This document shows positions 1-12,034 of a DNA stretch of 64,000 nt, one piece after another (position 1 is the stretch's first letter; each line of letters begins with the position of its first letter). The position numbers and the translations under genes were made by a program. The DNA is from Rhodamnia argentea (lineage: Eukaryota; Streptophyta; Magnoliopsida; Myrtales; Myrtaceae). The notes under the pieces were generated by a model that saw only the letters and a program-made list of their open reading frames with translations, was not told the DNA's origin and made no database searches. The stretch lies in assembly GCF_020921035.1 (NCBI RefSeq), contig NC_063158.1, forward strand, positions 4,322,001 to 4,386,000, written 5' to 3'.

Positions 1-1068
1 CAATCCACATGCAAGAGTTGGATATCTGTTGCTTTCTCATCAAACGAGTGGCAAAAGTACCGTATTCTCCAAAAGGGTTCGAAAAGAAGAAGAAGAGAAT
101 TTGATCTCATCAATCCTACGAAAATGTTTACACAATTCGAGCATCATTAGCCAGCGCCCTGTAATCGACATGCTCGAGGAGGGAAAACGGAACCAGCAAG
201 TTCAAAAATCCAAAACTCTTTACGAGGATGACGAGAAATATAAGAGCGGGAAGGAACGAGGTTATGTACCGGACTAGGGATATGTGCTTCACGACATTGA
301 TCGAAAGGCGAAGGAACAAGCCTTGCTCTATCACAGTGAGCAGGTATAGCCTCCTTTTTCGTTTTCAAGATGGTGATATGGTTGCTGATCCACATAACAG
401 CAGATTGCACTCGGGACTCGGCTTCTGTTCAATTCTTGTGTGCTTGGGTTGTACTCCTTATTCACAGTTGATGCAATGAAAGGGCGCAGATGCCCTGTCT
501 TCCCCAGGACCTCGACAAGGGCCAACAACCCTCGCCAAGCCGCAAGCAAGGGCCTCCTGCCCTCTTCTTAGGCGACTCTCGCAATGCCACAACTCATCTC
601 AAAACATCACTAGAAATGGTATCTGTTGCAAACATACTGCTCCTTCTCCAAAAGAGAGGAGGAAAAAAAAAAGTGCATTTGATCTTGTCAATCCAAGTAA
701 AATGGTTTCACAATTCGAGCATCATTATCAGTGCAAGAGTATCATGATATTCGGATCAAGCCCCAGAAGGAGCAGTTCTTTATAATGGCACCAGCAATTC
801 ACCTTTTTCCTCATTTAGCAAGGAAATTACGATGGTTCATGAAGACTTCTACAACATGTTAAAACCAAAATATTCAAGTGAGTTACCTACCCATATAGCA
901 AGTTCCAGCTAAGTATTCAGATGAACGCAGCTTGAATGCCATCCGGCAATTCTCGATTCCATCAGATGGCTGTAATTTGTCGAGAACATCTCAACAAAAA
1001 GTCCAAAAATCATCTTTGCGCGTCACTTTGTCGATGTAGCTCTTGATAATGATTCTAAGTTGGAGCAC
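1..1068. other. Left edge, no gene recognised; 3' flank of the L12 gene
   Basis: I see no coding sequence with recognisable similarity here. The short reading frames in this stretch have no domain or exon structure that I can support. The right part (about 780-1068) is probably the 3' untranslated and flanking region of the minus-strand L12 gene. The left part holds a diverged direct repeat, listed separately. Confidence 0.5.
27..735. repeat. Diverged direct repeat, copies at about 27-165 and 616-735
   Basis: Two segments about 580 bp apart share an ordered series of short blocks: ATCTGTTGC near the start, TTCTCCAAAAG, a purine run, TTTGATCT followed by TCAATCC, then ACAATTCGAGCATCATTA. The second copy lacks some bases of the first. 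The spacer is about 450 bp and has no obvious element structure. It may be an old local duplication. Confidence 0.6.
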
Positions 1069-1653
1069 TCATTCAATCACTGCAACTCCTCCAGCAGCCT
1101 TTATTTTCTCTATTATGTCATTTGCCTCTTCCTTGGTGATACCCTGTTTAAGCAAAACAGGGGCCTTCTCAACAAGGTCCTTAGCCTCCTTCAACCCCAA
1201 ATTGGTGAATGCCCTCACTTCTTTGATCACTTTAATCTTTGCAGCTGAATCAAATTTCTCCAACTTCACATCGAATGCTGTTTTCTCCGCCTTCTTCTCC
1301 TCGGTCTTGGCAGATCCTGCACCTGCTCCTCCTTGTGGGCCTAGATCCATGCCCTCGGTAGAGATCGACTGCATCTTGGGATGCCTTAGTCTCTCTTGAA
1401 GAGCAGGCCCAATTTGGGCACGTTCTTCAGGTGGCATTCCAGCTATGCGCTCGGCAAGCTGTATGATTTTATCCGAGGGTGGCGGTCTAGGGCCATAAGG
1501 ATCATAAACAGCTGGATATTTATACCTCTTAGGCTTCGCCTTGGGATGTCTGGGGACAAAATCATGTTGGAATGAGCGTGATTGCAAAGGTCCTGTAATG
1601 CCCCGGAGACCGAACCGAATATATGCAGATCTGACAACTGAATGAAGCTTCAT
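1069..1653 (-). CDS. Mitochondrial large-subunit ribosomal protein bL12m (L7/L12)
   Basis: Single-exon CDS of 194 residues. The protein is a mitochondrial version of the bacterial L7/L12 stalk protein, which recruits translation GTPases to the large subunit. The N-terminus is basic and Ser/Arg-rich, as expected of a mitochondrial presequence. A plant-type spacer with [16 protein letters not shown] follows, then the L12 oligomerisation region. The C-terminal globular domain begins near [10 protein letters not shown] (about residue 124) and runs through [19 protein letters not shown] to GGVAVIE. The start at 1653 (MKLHSVVRS) is preferred over the in-frame ATG 57 bases upstream. It matches the N-terminus I recall for the Arabidopsis homologue, and a likely 3' splice site (TTTTTCTCCAG, about 1695-1705) lies between the two ATGs. 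A 5'UTR intron of roughly 0.6 kb is inferred, with donor CGTAG|GTAAAG near 2287. Confidence 0.93.
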   Translation of the reverse strand: MKLHSVVRSAYIRFGLRGITGPLQSRSFQHDFVPRHPKAKPKRYKYPAVYDPYGPRPPPSDKIIQLAERIAGMPPEERAQIGPALQERLRHPKMQSISTEGMDLGPQGGAGAGSAKTEEKKAEKTAFDVKLEKFDSAAKIKVIKEVRAFTNLGLKEAKDLVEKAPVLLKQGITKEEANDIIEKIKAAGGVAVIE

Positions 1654-2259
1654 GCTTTGCAGTCTTATTGAAGATGACAATTCACGTAAGCACAGCTGGA
1701 GAAAAATCAATTCGCTAATGTCGACAATTCCAGTATTATGCTAATACCATTCCCAGTGTGACACGCATTTTTCCATCTCTGCCGGATATCAAGTTCGCCT
1801 CCAATCTCCTCGTCAGCTTCTTCTTCTTCAGACAATTGAAGGCTTCCTGATGAGTTTCAGCATGACCAAACCAGATATAGGGGACAACACGCAGGCAAAA
1901 CAAACTAAATCGATACACCGACGCGTTGTCAAACACTTGAGAATCAAAATCTGGATCAAATAACATTACAGAATTAAGTAGATCCGCAAATTATTCTTCT
2001 AAATCTCTATCTACCAAGACCAACACACTCACAGAGTTAAGCAAACCCCCGCTACTCAACTACATCTTCTAGCTTCCAGCACTCACCTCACCCACCTCAC
2101 CTCCCTTTCTCCCCACACACAAACACTCAGTACGCCACAGACAGACAAATAGTTCAAACAAACACGGGATAGCACAAATGCACACAGGCCAAACCACGAA
2201 TCCATTTTACTCGACAAATTTAAACCCCCCCCTACAAAAAAAAACCACCAAAACGGGCG

Positions 2260-2278
2260 AGAGAGAGAGAGAGAGAGA
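2260..2278. repeat. (GA)n microsatellite in the L12 5' leader intron
   Basis: About nine GA units in uninterrupted order, just inside the inferred 5'UTR intron of the L12 gene. Confidence 0.9.
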
Positions 2279-2360
2279 AATCTTTACCTACGAATCACAA
2301 GCGACTCGATGGTCGAAGATGGAGAAAGGATGAAGAAGACGAACGGAGAAGAAAGCTGAG

Positions 2361-2500
2361 GGTAGGGTTCAAGGGGGGGTTTTTAAGATTTCAGTTGGGT
2401 TCCGCAAGCGCCGTCATTGACCCGTGTCGTCTCGAACCGGATCCTCAGACGCTCTGTTAGCCCGACGACGAATGGTTAGAACACTCGCCTGGCCCATGGG
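2361..2500 (-). promoter_or_regulatory. L12 promoter: telo-box and site II motif
   Basis: On the minus strand AACCCTA (telo-box core) lies at 2363-2369 and TGGGCC (site II, TGGGCY) at 2491-2496, both upstream of the inferred leader exon. This pair is known from promoters of plant nuclear genes for cytosolic and mitochondrial translation, and fits coordinated expression with other ribosomal-protein genes. Motif presence is seen directly; function is inferred. Confidence 0.6.
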
Positions 2501-5500
2501 CATAAAAAAGGAGGAGGATACATCTTTTCAAATTGAGAACAAAACTTTTGTTTAGTAAGGCGAACCTTTTTCAAGATCTAACTTTTTTTTTTTGTTCGTG
2601 GAAAAAATAGTTTTTTTTATTATCGGTTTTTTTTTCTTTCATTGTGAGGTAATTAATCTTTTTACTGGAAATTGAGGGTGAAAAAAGAAAAAGTTGAGGG
2701 GAATGGAGCGATAGGCGAGGGTCGCATACACACACAACCTTCGCTACCCTCATTTGCCATTTGAGGGAGCCGCCATCCCTTACAAGCGGCTCACAAGGGT
2801 CGCGCGTGGCTTTGTGGGTGGTGAGCAATAGTCGTGGTTGAGATCTATTTCGATATTTGATTTTATTGGAATATACTGTAGTTTATAATTTTGACTTTTC
2901 GAAATTACAAAAGCTTTTTCCAATGGCGAGAGGACACGCTTATTCGAATGATCACGGAAAGTGCGGGGGTGAGATTAGTACTGGACCAAATGTAATCAAC
3001 GGAATTAGAAAAGCAAAGATGCATTGAATTGTGTTCACAGCAAGAGGAAGCAAATGTGAAGAAGCTGCACTAATCTGAGATCATTTCCCAGTCATTTTCT
3101 CTGGAATAAATCTGGACTTCAAGCTGAAAAGCAGAAAGAAAGAGAGAAGAAATGTCGAATCAGGAGGAGAAATCTCGCAGAACGATAATTACAGCTGGGA
3201 CCAAACTCTATTTTTTTTTTTTAATGCCCTCGAAGGATTGAATAGAAGAGAGAGCTTAGTTTGGGATCGGGAAAAGATTGATAAAAGGTTTGTCTAAAGG
3301 AAGCTGCCTTTTTAAAAAAAAATTAAAATTCATTGTAAATGTATCAACTTAGTTTTAATTTTTTTTTGTTAATTCAATCTGAAATTTTTTGTAATTATGC
3401 CAATTTTAATCCATTTGGTCGGCCAAGATCGATGTGGTATTTTTTAATAATAATTTTTTTTAAAATTATTTTCTATCTTTGTATTTTTTTTGCTTTTGGT
3501 TGGGCTGACAGGAGGTTGTTGGCAACCTCTATCAGCCCTTAGGCGAGGTTGCAAGCCCTCGGCCGAAAGCCTCTTGTCGGCCCAAACCAAAAAAAATGAA
3601 AAGAGAAAAAAGACATAAAAAAATTTATTAAAAAGTTTGAAAAAAATATTAAGAGTTTGTCATTTCGGTGCCTGCAATGTCATGTCAGCACCGGTCACCC
3701 AAATGGACCGAATCGACACAATTGCAAGGAGATTAGGACTGAATTGATAAAAAGAAAATTTTATGTCGGAATTGACATAATTATAATAGGTTTAGGACTT
3801 TTTTAGTAATTTTCCCAGAGAAGAGGCATAATGTTGATGCTCATACGAGAGAAATGCATACTTTCATGAGATCAATTACGCCAACTTTTTATCACATTTT
3901 CACTTTCTTCGCTTGGCCTTTTCACTGTAGGGAAGAAGACAATAGATGATGACAGCGTCCCGAAAGTAAAATTCTGAATGGTGACTAAGTTTGTGAAGCA
4001 GAATATCCTTAAGAACAGCTAGAGAGACGAACTAGTCAACGTACACGAAAGCTAATCCTCTTTACTGCATAAAATGCATTTCGAAAAGTTAATTTTCCTC
4101 CCCTTTACTTATCCCGCGCTACTTGAAAATTCTCTCTTTTCGCTCTGCCAATCGATTTACTTTACTAGCTCAGTAACAACAACAAAAAGGTGTTTGGCTC
4201 GTGCTCATGTGCTCGGGTCGAACCAGGTGTAAAGTTGAATTTCATGCCATGAATGATAGACATGTCTTGTCAAATCGCTAATCAAATATTTCATGCATAA
4301 ACTAGAATGGAATGATGCGACTCATGCTTAATAAATCAGGTTGAGGAAAAGATGGAAGACAACTAACATCTATCTACTCCTTCCAACCCCTTAAGCTCTA
4401 AAACGATCGTCTTTTGGATTAAATTTAACAGGATTAAGACTACTAATCCGCCAAAGACACACGTGTAGCGCGCTTTGCTCCTTTCTTCGTGGGGTTTGTT
4501 TTTGGTTGTTAAGGTGTCGATGTCAGACTTACCAAGAATCTTAATTTTCCCAAATATGCTCGTCCAATGCCACACAAAGACACTGCATTTGTTCCCGTGA
4601 CATGTAAGACATTGGATTTTCATGACTGTCTGTGCATGACATACACAAGAACATGTTGCTCAACACTTATGCTGAGTGAGAAAAGTGTCCCTGTATTAGA
4701 ATTAGGCGCACAAGTGCAAGGAAATATAAAGTAAATGTGAGAAAGAGAAATCGAGGCGCAAGATTTATCTTGATTCGCCCTTAAACTAGGATTACGTCCA
4801 GCAGATGATTTCACTCTAATTAAAAAGTCTCATATCTTACTATAACTTTCAATTGCAGAAGAAAAATATTATATATAGACAATCTAGTAGTTATTCATGA
4901 GTCCAAGTCCAAACAACAAATAAAATACAGATCCAAACTACAAAAGTCCTCTGGCGGCCCGATGGCTCTGCCCCCTGCATCGCCCTTGGACTCTCACGAG
5001 TCACATTCCAACACCTTGTCTCTTTAACCTCTGTGTGAACAGTACAAGGTAAAAAGCCAACAGGGCTGTAGTCCCAAGATAACACGTCCAGAGCAGATGT
5101 TAGGATTGGTCTCCACGGTCCGGGTGATTTCTTTAGGTGTTTCGGAAACGCAACCTGTCCAAAAATCATGTTAAAAGGGAAATTAACATTCTCGCCGCTC
5201 ATTCCGAGAGCACGTAAAAAAAAAAAAAAAGAAGTAGAAGAAGAGGAGAAAACTCTCAGCAGTCCGGTCACCGGGTAAGGTTCATGCACAGCTACTTTTG
5301 GTCGGCACTGCACGCACTCTTTTGGTACTAAGAACCAATCCACCGAAAGCCATTGATCTCGTTACCCGCGAAGTATCATGTCCAAACCGACCGCCCTTAA
5401 TTTAACTTACCACTCCGAGTTGTCTGTTTCTCGCAATGCTATTCCCCTTAATCAAATGTTGTGTGATCGACATGATGAAACAGTCTCCGCCAATCCTGGG

Positions 5501-5690
5501 GATGTCTTTTGTTTATGTTCCTTGATTTGGACCTTTGATCGTCCAAATTTCGAGTTTTGCGAACCGGGTTTTGTCTGGTTCATACAGCCTCAGCCCGGGA
5601 CCATTTCAAAGCACAAGAAAATGAGTTGATCCTCCTCCTGATCTGTTCCTTCCGTTCCCGGTTTCGGGTCATGTTTGTCTATGTTTATAA
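2501..5690. other. Intergenic region between L12 and the VAN3-binding-like gene
   Basis: No supported coding sequence. It is AT-rich with homopolymer T and A tracts. It contains a degenerate inverted-repeat element at about 3314-3816 and a stretch at 2570-2840 with the same T-tract / GC-rich / purine pattern seen in the other elements of this window. Short frames, for example minus strand 4891-5343, show no domain. Confidence 0.6.
3314..3816. mobile_element. Degenerate MITE of the Mutator-like GGGAAAATTAC family
   Basis: The right arm, read in reverse, runs GGGAAAATTACTAAAAAAGT, then GTCAATTC and CGATTCGGTCCATTTGG. The left arm has an imperfect counterpart with TGCCAATTTTAATCCATTTGG. The same arms are seen in the copies at 50023-50152, 50893-51393 and 57315-57950. 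The middle has a GC-rich core (about 3500-3585, with GGTTGTTGGCAACC) between T-rich and A-rich tracts. The left terminus is too decayed to place a target duplication. Confidence 0.55.
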
Positions 5691-6168
5691 AGGGGCTGAG
5701 TCTTTTCTTGCTTTGAGAGATTGTGCGTGACATGAGTTGATTGCTGAGAAGCCGCTTGGTTTCATTCTTCTGTGAGGACTGAGGACCATTTTCATGTGTT
5801 CTGGTCTCTTTCTCAAGCTTTTCATGTGTGGAAAGGAGGCTCCTTTTTTCTCAATCGGGTCAGGCTCAATACTCTGCATGTGAAGCGTAAGGTGTCCTTT
5901 CGGTTCTTTGCTTTTCCTTTTACCTTCGATTTCGTCCGGGTTGGTATCTCGGAGTTTCGCAGCGAGTGTTTGGAGAATCACTGTTTGATGAGAAGTTTCT
6001 CTTCTTGGAGTTTACTGTTTACCCCTTTTTCCCGAGCGCGGAACTCAGCTGGCTTTGGACCTTGTTTGATGCAGGAGGAGTGGCTGAAGTAGTCCGAATT
6101 GCACTTGGCTAAAGCTATACGGTTCTCAGAAGGAGCACAAACAAAAGGCAATAACTTTCGGGATTGTT
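5691..6168 (+). other. Promoter and 5' leader region of the VAN3-binding-like gene
   Basis: This stretch precedes the start codon at 6169. Reading frames here on both strands show no recognisable protein, so I treat it as promoter and 5'UTR. No single TATA box stands out. Confidence 0.4.
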
Positions 6169-8015
6169 ATGGAAGGGGTGCGTCACTTCAGTTGGAAGTT
6201 CAACTCTTCACTCAAGCTGGAAAATGTGGAGGAGGAGGAGGAACTGAAAGGAGCCTCGTCACTGCCATCGGTCCCTCAACCAGAGACGCCAAAGGAGCCG
6301 ATGGAGTTCTTGTCGAGGTCGTGGAGCCTTTCCCCATCGGAGGTATCGAAAGCTCTGGCTCACAGAAGGAACGACATTCACACGATACGCAACAAGAACC
6401 TCAGTACATGTCCCCAGCCACAGGCACCGGTTGCTCCTCAACTTCTTGTGAGTCACACTTTCCCTTCTTTTGTCTCCGCGGTCATGCTGTTCAAGAAAAA
6501 GAATACCAAAGGGCTTTCGATCCGTGCCGAACAGAGATTTCCATTCTCTCTGATATAGTCCAGACAGAAATTTCCAGTGGCTCGAATGGTTTACTTTGCC
6601 TTTGCTCTGAAACTTGGTTGGTTTACGAATTGTACTGAGCAACCCTGCTGATTCGCATTCTTTTGTATAGGCGGCGAAGGTTATGAATTCAGTTCATGCT
6701 AGGAGGATGGGGGGGTCTCTTGGGAAATGGGTCCACCACCACCTCCACCACCACCACCATGGTCATAAGGAGCACGATAGGAACGAGATGAAGAAGAAGG
6801 AGAGCGTGCGCATGGAAAATGCACACGTGCATTCGGCTATTTCTATTGCCGGGCTAGCTGCTGGTCTGGCTGCTGTGGCTGCAGCGGAAAGCTCCAATTC
6901 GGAATCAAAGATGAGCGTGGCTTTGGCCTCAGCCACAGAACTACTAGCATCACACTGCATCGAACTAGCTGAACTAGCCGGAGCCGAGCATGATCGAGTG
7001 GCATCTGTTGTCCAATCAGCTGTGGACATACGTAGCGCGGGAGATCTCGTGACTCTCACAGCAGCCGCCGCTACAGGTACTGCAATCAACAGATTTATGC
7101 ACAGTTGAAGTTCAGCTAAACCAGTACACAAAAGTGGTGATCTTTAGTTGAATTTGGCACTACTTTGCTTCAGCTTTGAGAGGAGAAGCGGTGCTGAAAG
7201 TAAGGAGGAGAAACGAAGCGAAGAGGAACGCGGCGATCAGTCCCTATGACAGGGGAATGGCAGAAACACATACCATAAAGACGCTTCGCAGCCACATCGA
7301 AGAAAGCATTACTCCCTGTGAAGGCGAACTTTGGCAGCACACAACAAAAGGTAATATTATCATCTGGAGGACGATAGTAGCTTCACTGTATAAAGCCACA
7401 TGAAGTCAACGGTTTGACTATCTTTAATGCTATGAGCCACTACCGTTATTAACTTTGAGCTTTGACTTGTCTGCCATCGAACTTTTCAGGGTTATTTCAA
7501 ATGAAGCATGCGTCTGTATACATTAACAAAAAGTCCCAGGTAAATAGCTTTCTCTACTGCGGACTTTGACACAGAAACTTACGAGAAGAAAGAAATGGCA
7601 CTGAAACTCTATGCGCATTGTCAGGTCATTCTTAAGCTAAAAAGCAAGCACATTGGAGGAGCATTCTCAACAAACAGTAAATGTTAGTACCTTAGAATTC
7701 CTAGCTTTCTTCCATTTGCATATTTCCACCATCGTCCACTTGGTTTCTGACATTTCTGTACCGTTACCAGGCATAGTTTATGGACTCTGCGATGAGAATT
7801 CCGCCTGGCCATACAGGAAAGAAAGAGACAACCCCGAAGAAGTCTTCTTCGGTCTCAGAACCGCACAGGGTTTTCTAGAGTTCAAGTGCAAGAATAATGC
7901 CCATAAGCAGAGATGGGTCGATGCGATTCACAACCTTCTTCGTCATGGCAACTGGGTTGAAGCTACAGAGTGCTCTCCAGAGCTTCTAAACATCAGCAAC
8001 AGCATCAGCATATGA
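6169..8015 (+). CDS. VAN3-binding protein / FORKED1-like (DUF828 + plant PH-like domain)
   Basis: Six exons: 6169-6447, 6671-7076, 7174-7350, 7491-7540, 7625-7676, 7771-8015. They join to 1209 bases, 402 residues, all with GT-AG borders. The family acts in auxin canalisation and leaf-vein patterning, binding phosphoinositides and the VAN3/SFC ARF-GAP at the trans-Golgi. The DUF828 signature FLSRSWSLSPSEVSKAL is at about residues 47-63. Exon 2 gives a Gly-Lys-Trp followed by a His-rich run, then the Ala-rich helix with AGLAAGLAAVAAAE. LRGEAVLKVR follows at the start of exon 3. The PH-like part (GLFQMKHASVYINKKSQ ... FFGLRTAQGFLEFKCKN ... RWVDAIHNLLRH) closes the protein. Length is typical of a short FL-type member. 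The neighbouring PurU gene is convergent, with stops about 515 bp apart. Confidence 0.92.
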
Positions 8016-8530
8016 GTTCTCGATGGTGTCTGTTCCAGCAATTGGACATGAAGAAACTCCATCAATGAAATCAGGAGTCTGAATCCGATGCCAGTTTATA
8101 ATTTGACAGTATACATCTTTTCCCCCTCTTCCGATGTCCTCATACATGCAGAAAAAGCAAGATAACTGTCCCCACAAGCTTTAAGCAATGTACTTGGGTA
8201 TTTCTCAGGAGTATAGTATTAAGAAACACTTTTTGGTATTGCCTTTTGCTTTTATATCACTCTTCTGACAACAGAATGAAATCTTGATGACAGTACTTCT
8301 CAAGATTAGAATTAGCAGCTGTTACATTTGGATCCCATAGCAACAATGAATTTACAGATTAGCTTCTCTCAATTTTCATCCAAGTGCATTGTGAAAGCAA
8401 GTTTAGTGACAGCAACAGATGTGGAGACATCTCTAGTACTCTTCACAGGAGTAGAGGTTTGTTGTAATGAGTTCTAAAGTGGGTAGCTGTACACAGACAT
8501 TGCAGTTTCCGTGAACCGTACCTCCCCTTG
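8016..8530. other. Convergent 3' region between the VAN3-binding-like and PurU genes
   Basis: Tail-to-tail spacer of about 515 bp that must contain both 3'UTRs and polyadenylation regions. No coding sequence or RNA gene is seen. Confidence 0.6.
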
Positions 8531-11500
8531 TCAAAATACAACAGTCTTATTCTTCTCATAAGGTAATACTCGCAGTTCACAGTATGATTTTATTGCCTTC
8601 AAAAGACATTGTTTCTCAAGGCTCTCTGACTTCTGCACAAAACTATGCAAGTTATCTCTGTGAGATACCCTCTCAACCTGCAATGAGAGAGGAAATGTGA
8701 AACCAGCTTACAATTAGAAAGGTCCAAAAAGTTATCAGAAAGCGAGATTCATTAGATGAAGCACTTTTTGGGGCAAGTAGCGGATTCAGTCTTTAGACAT
8801 AGTTTGCGGACGAAATTGACTTAGCTTGACACAAGTAAACAAATAAAATCAGAGGGTAAGACAAAAATCGTTAATGATTGAACACAATATGACAGCCAAA
8901 GCTGACGGCAAAGCTAATTGCCTATGAAGATTATCAAATTGAGGAAAAAAAAATCACAATTCTCGTTTCCAGTAAGAAAACCTCGTGCCATGAAATATTC
9001 TTACAATATCAGTTACCGGCTCTGGCATGTAAGAAATGGGCCAAAGCCCAGGTGGGTAGATTCAAATTTGCGATTGCTTGTACTAGATACCGTGCACAAT
9101 CAAACTAGTGTTGTGCATCTAATGCATGGGCACATGTCTATTCCTCAACCACTCAGCCAACCTCGTGGGTTAAAAAAAAAAAATCCCCTTCATAAGCAAG
9201 TCCGGCCATATAAAGTTCCATTCTGCTTCGCAGATTTCTTCATCACCCTCAATAAAGACTTCATGGCTAGTATTCGGTTCAAACAAAACCTAGAACCATT
9301 AAGATGATTATACTTGGTGTCAAAAGCAAGCTGAGAGTCTAGTGAAGTCTCTAGAGATTGTTCCTTACATTTAATAAGTTTTACATTGAAAAAGATCAAA
9401 ACACTGTCCTATGGAAGAGAGAGAGCATAGGCACAAAAGAAAAAAACTAAAGCAGAAGGCAAAATGGACTATAAATTCAGTTGATAGAGAGCTACTCAAA
9501 TCCATAGAAACCTATGTGGATGCAGACTTCACGTAAGTTAGGGGAGACCAAGTGCCTGTTTTGCCCACATTAAAGTCCTTTTGAGCACAAAATATTACTC
9601 AGCATGAACCTTAATCTGTCGAGTCTCCTGAAGAATATATGGAGGCAAAACCCATACCAGGGGCAGAAAGTTAGTGCCTACCATTTGCTCAATAATGGGC
9701 CCTGCATCAAGTTCTTCTGTCACAAAGTGGCTTGTTGCTCCGATTAATTTGACACCAGCATCAAAAGCCTGAAAATTTATCAAGCAAATCAAGGAAAAAC
9801 TAAAACCACAGAAGATTAAACTGTGAAACAATTGAAAGTCATATAGCTCTGTTAATAATTTTTTAACCTGCTTAGACGGATGTCCTCCTTTAAATGATGG
9901 TAAAAGGCCGTGGTGAATGTTAATTACATCCTTCCCATAGCTTCTCAAAAAATTTCCAGAGAGTATCTGCGGAAAAGATTCAGCTGCACATCAGCAGTGA
10001 CTAAAATAGGACGATAGCATTAACAACTGACTGGAATGAAGAATAAAAGAAGAGAAGTGTGTTATTTCAATTGCAAATCAAATTAACCAAATCATCCACA
10101 GAGAGATACTTTCTACTTCAACATCAGTGTGATGATAAATCATAATGCGCAGACTTATATACCTGCATATACCTGGCAAGTACTAAAAAGTCGGTGTTCT
10201 GGACCAATTCAAACATCTCTCCCTCTCTCTTATTCTCTTTAATCGTCTGCAAACAATGATATGGAATGCCATGCCTCTCGAGGAATCGTATCACATGGGT
10301 GTTTGGGCCTCTATCGTGGTTACTGTTCAAGAAAACTACCTCATTAATTCAAATTCTTGAAACAACCATGCGGATACGGTCAAACATAAACGAGAAAATT
10401 CACCTTATGACACAAGTTATTTCCACAGGAAGTCTCCCATCCTGCCATCCATGTAATAAATCAACCAGGCAATGGTCCTGCAATTTGATCAATAGACATC
10501 AAATATGAAGATATGCAGACCGAAACAAAGATAAAGAAGTCTTGCACCACAAACCTGCTTTGAAGCGAGCACAGCAATCTTGTACTTGGGATCTAAAATT
10601 GGAACACGGACAACTGATCTCATTGCATTGAACTTCTTGGACAATTTGAGGAAGTCTTCATCCATTTGCTTCCGTGGCCACTTAATCGGGTCAAAAATGA
10701 ACTCACTATTAAGTTTGAGAAAGAAAAAATGCGAAGGTGCTCAGAATTCAAGAAGTGATAACCAATACATATAGTGCCTATCAAATAAGCGCATTTGCAA
10801 TGAGCCTACAGGCATATCCACACACATTACGCAGAGACTCAAAGAAAATACTGTGCTCTAAAGAGCCTGTGATTAATTTAGCTCCATTCTTGCAGATTTA
10901 CATGTATCAGAATGAACAGACCAAGGATCATTTGCAGAAAAACTAGCATTTGCATCCAGTTCCCAAAGAACTAATTTACTAGATTCATTGTGGCAACGTT
11001 GCCTTAACAATTTAACATTCCATAAGAAAGGTACTCAAGTGATAATTAAAGCAGATGGTACCTATCGGGAAAGATGATAACAATACCCATTATGAGCCTC
11101 CAAACATAACCCACACATATTACATGATTAACCAGCAACCATCACATTGACATAGAGACCCAGCGCCTAGCCATAATAGAAAGAGGGTACTTAGAAATCT
11201 GATTGAATCGTGAATAACTTTGCTCCATTCTCGCACATTTACGTGTATCAGAATAGGCAAACCAAGAATCATCCGCATAAAGAACTTGCACTTGCATTCA
11301 GTTCAAGTCACGAAGAACTAATTCACTCAATTCATAGTGGCAATGCGGCAAACAATTTAACACTTCTTTGATTTTTTTTGGCCAGAACAGTTAAACACTC
11401 CACCAGAACCCAATGCCAAAGAAAAGAAAGGCGACAACCATAGAATGTATAAAAGACAAACTAAATCACCAAGACACATACCTTCTGGAATAAAAGACAT

Positions 11501-12034
11501 TCTTATTTTCGGGCACGAAAACATCGGCCCCAAGAATATTCCCGCCTCTGGAAGCGATACAATCTGATAGCTTCGCCACGATTCCAACCTCATCCTGTTA
11601 CATGCATTAGCCATCAAGCTTCGCGCTCCTAACTCAACACCCAATTTAGCAAGCACAAAAACCATCACCAATCACAACGAAATCCACAAAGTTTCACGAA
11701 GGGGACGAAACCAAACGATCAAGAGTCCATGACACATCTTTAAAATGCTCCAATGCGCGAACAACATCAAAATCTCAGAACACAAAACAAGAAAAAGGTG
11801 GGAGCCTTTTCCCGCAAACCGAAAATGATGAGAAGGTTGATTAAAAAGAGCTCGCGGGTAAGAAGAAATTGGAAGCATTGAATTGAAACTTACGGGACAA
11901 TGGAAAACGTGGACTCCGTGGGCAAGAGAAGTGAAAGACCTCGTATCAAGGGACTGCCCAGCGAATCCTGAGGACTTGAAGGGCCTGTTAACAATTACTC
12001 CCAGAACTTGAGCCGCTTTCTTCGTGAACGCCAT
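8531..12034 (-). CDS. Formyltetrahydrofolate deformylase, PurU type, organellar
   Basis: Eight exons on the minus strand: 12034-11894, 11594-11482, 10705-10555, 10477-10404, 10322-10163, 9966-9868, 9768-9682, 8677-8531. They sum to 972 bases, 323 residues. The enzyme hydrolyses 10-formyl-THF to THF and formate; the plant enzymes are mitochondrial and keep photorespiratory glycine decarboxylase from folate poisoning. The N-terminus is basic and hydroxylated (targeting peptide), followed by an ACT-like domain with [19 protein letters not shown] at about 42-60. The formyltransferase fold carries [14 protein letters not shown] at about 160, [15 protein letters not shown] (N229, H231) and [10 protein letters not shown] (D267). 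Together these give the Asn-His-Asp catalytic triad. The last exon, from [13 protein letters not shown] to NKTVVF, lies 1 kb downstream of exon 7 and is easily missed. Confidence 0.94.
10875..11368. repeat. Diverged tandem duplication, about 342 bp period, in PurU intron 2
   Basis: The segment at about 10877-11022 recurs at about 11219-11365. Both copies keep the order GCTCCATTCT, a TTTAC-TGTATCAGAATA/G block, an AAAGAACTAATT/GAAGAACTAATT block and CAATTTAACA. Substitutions and small indels separate them, so the duplication is not recent. Confidence 0.7.
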
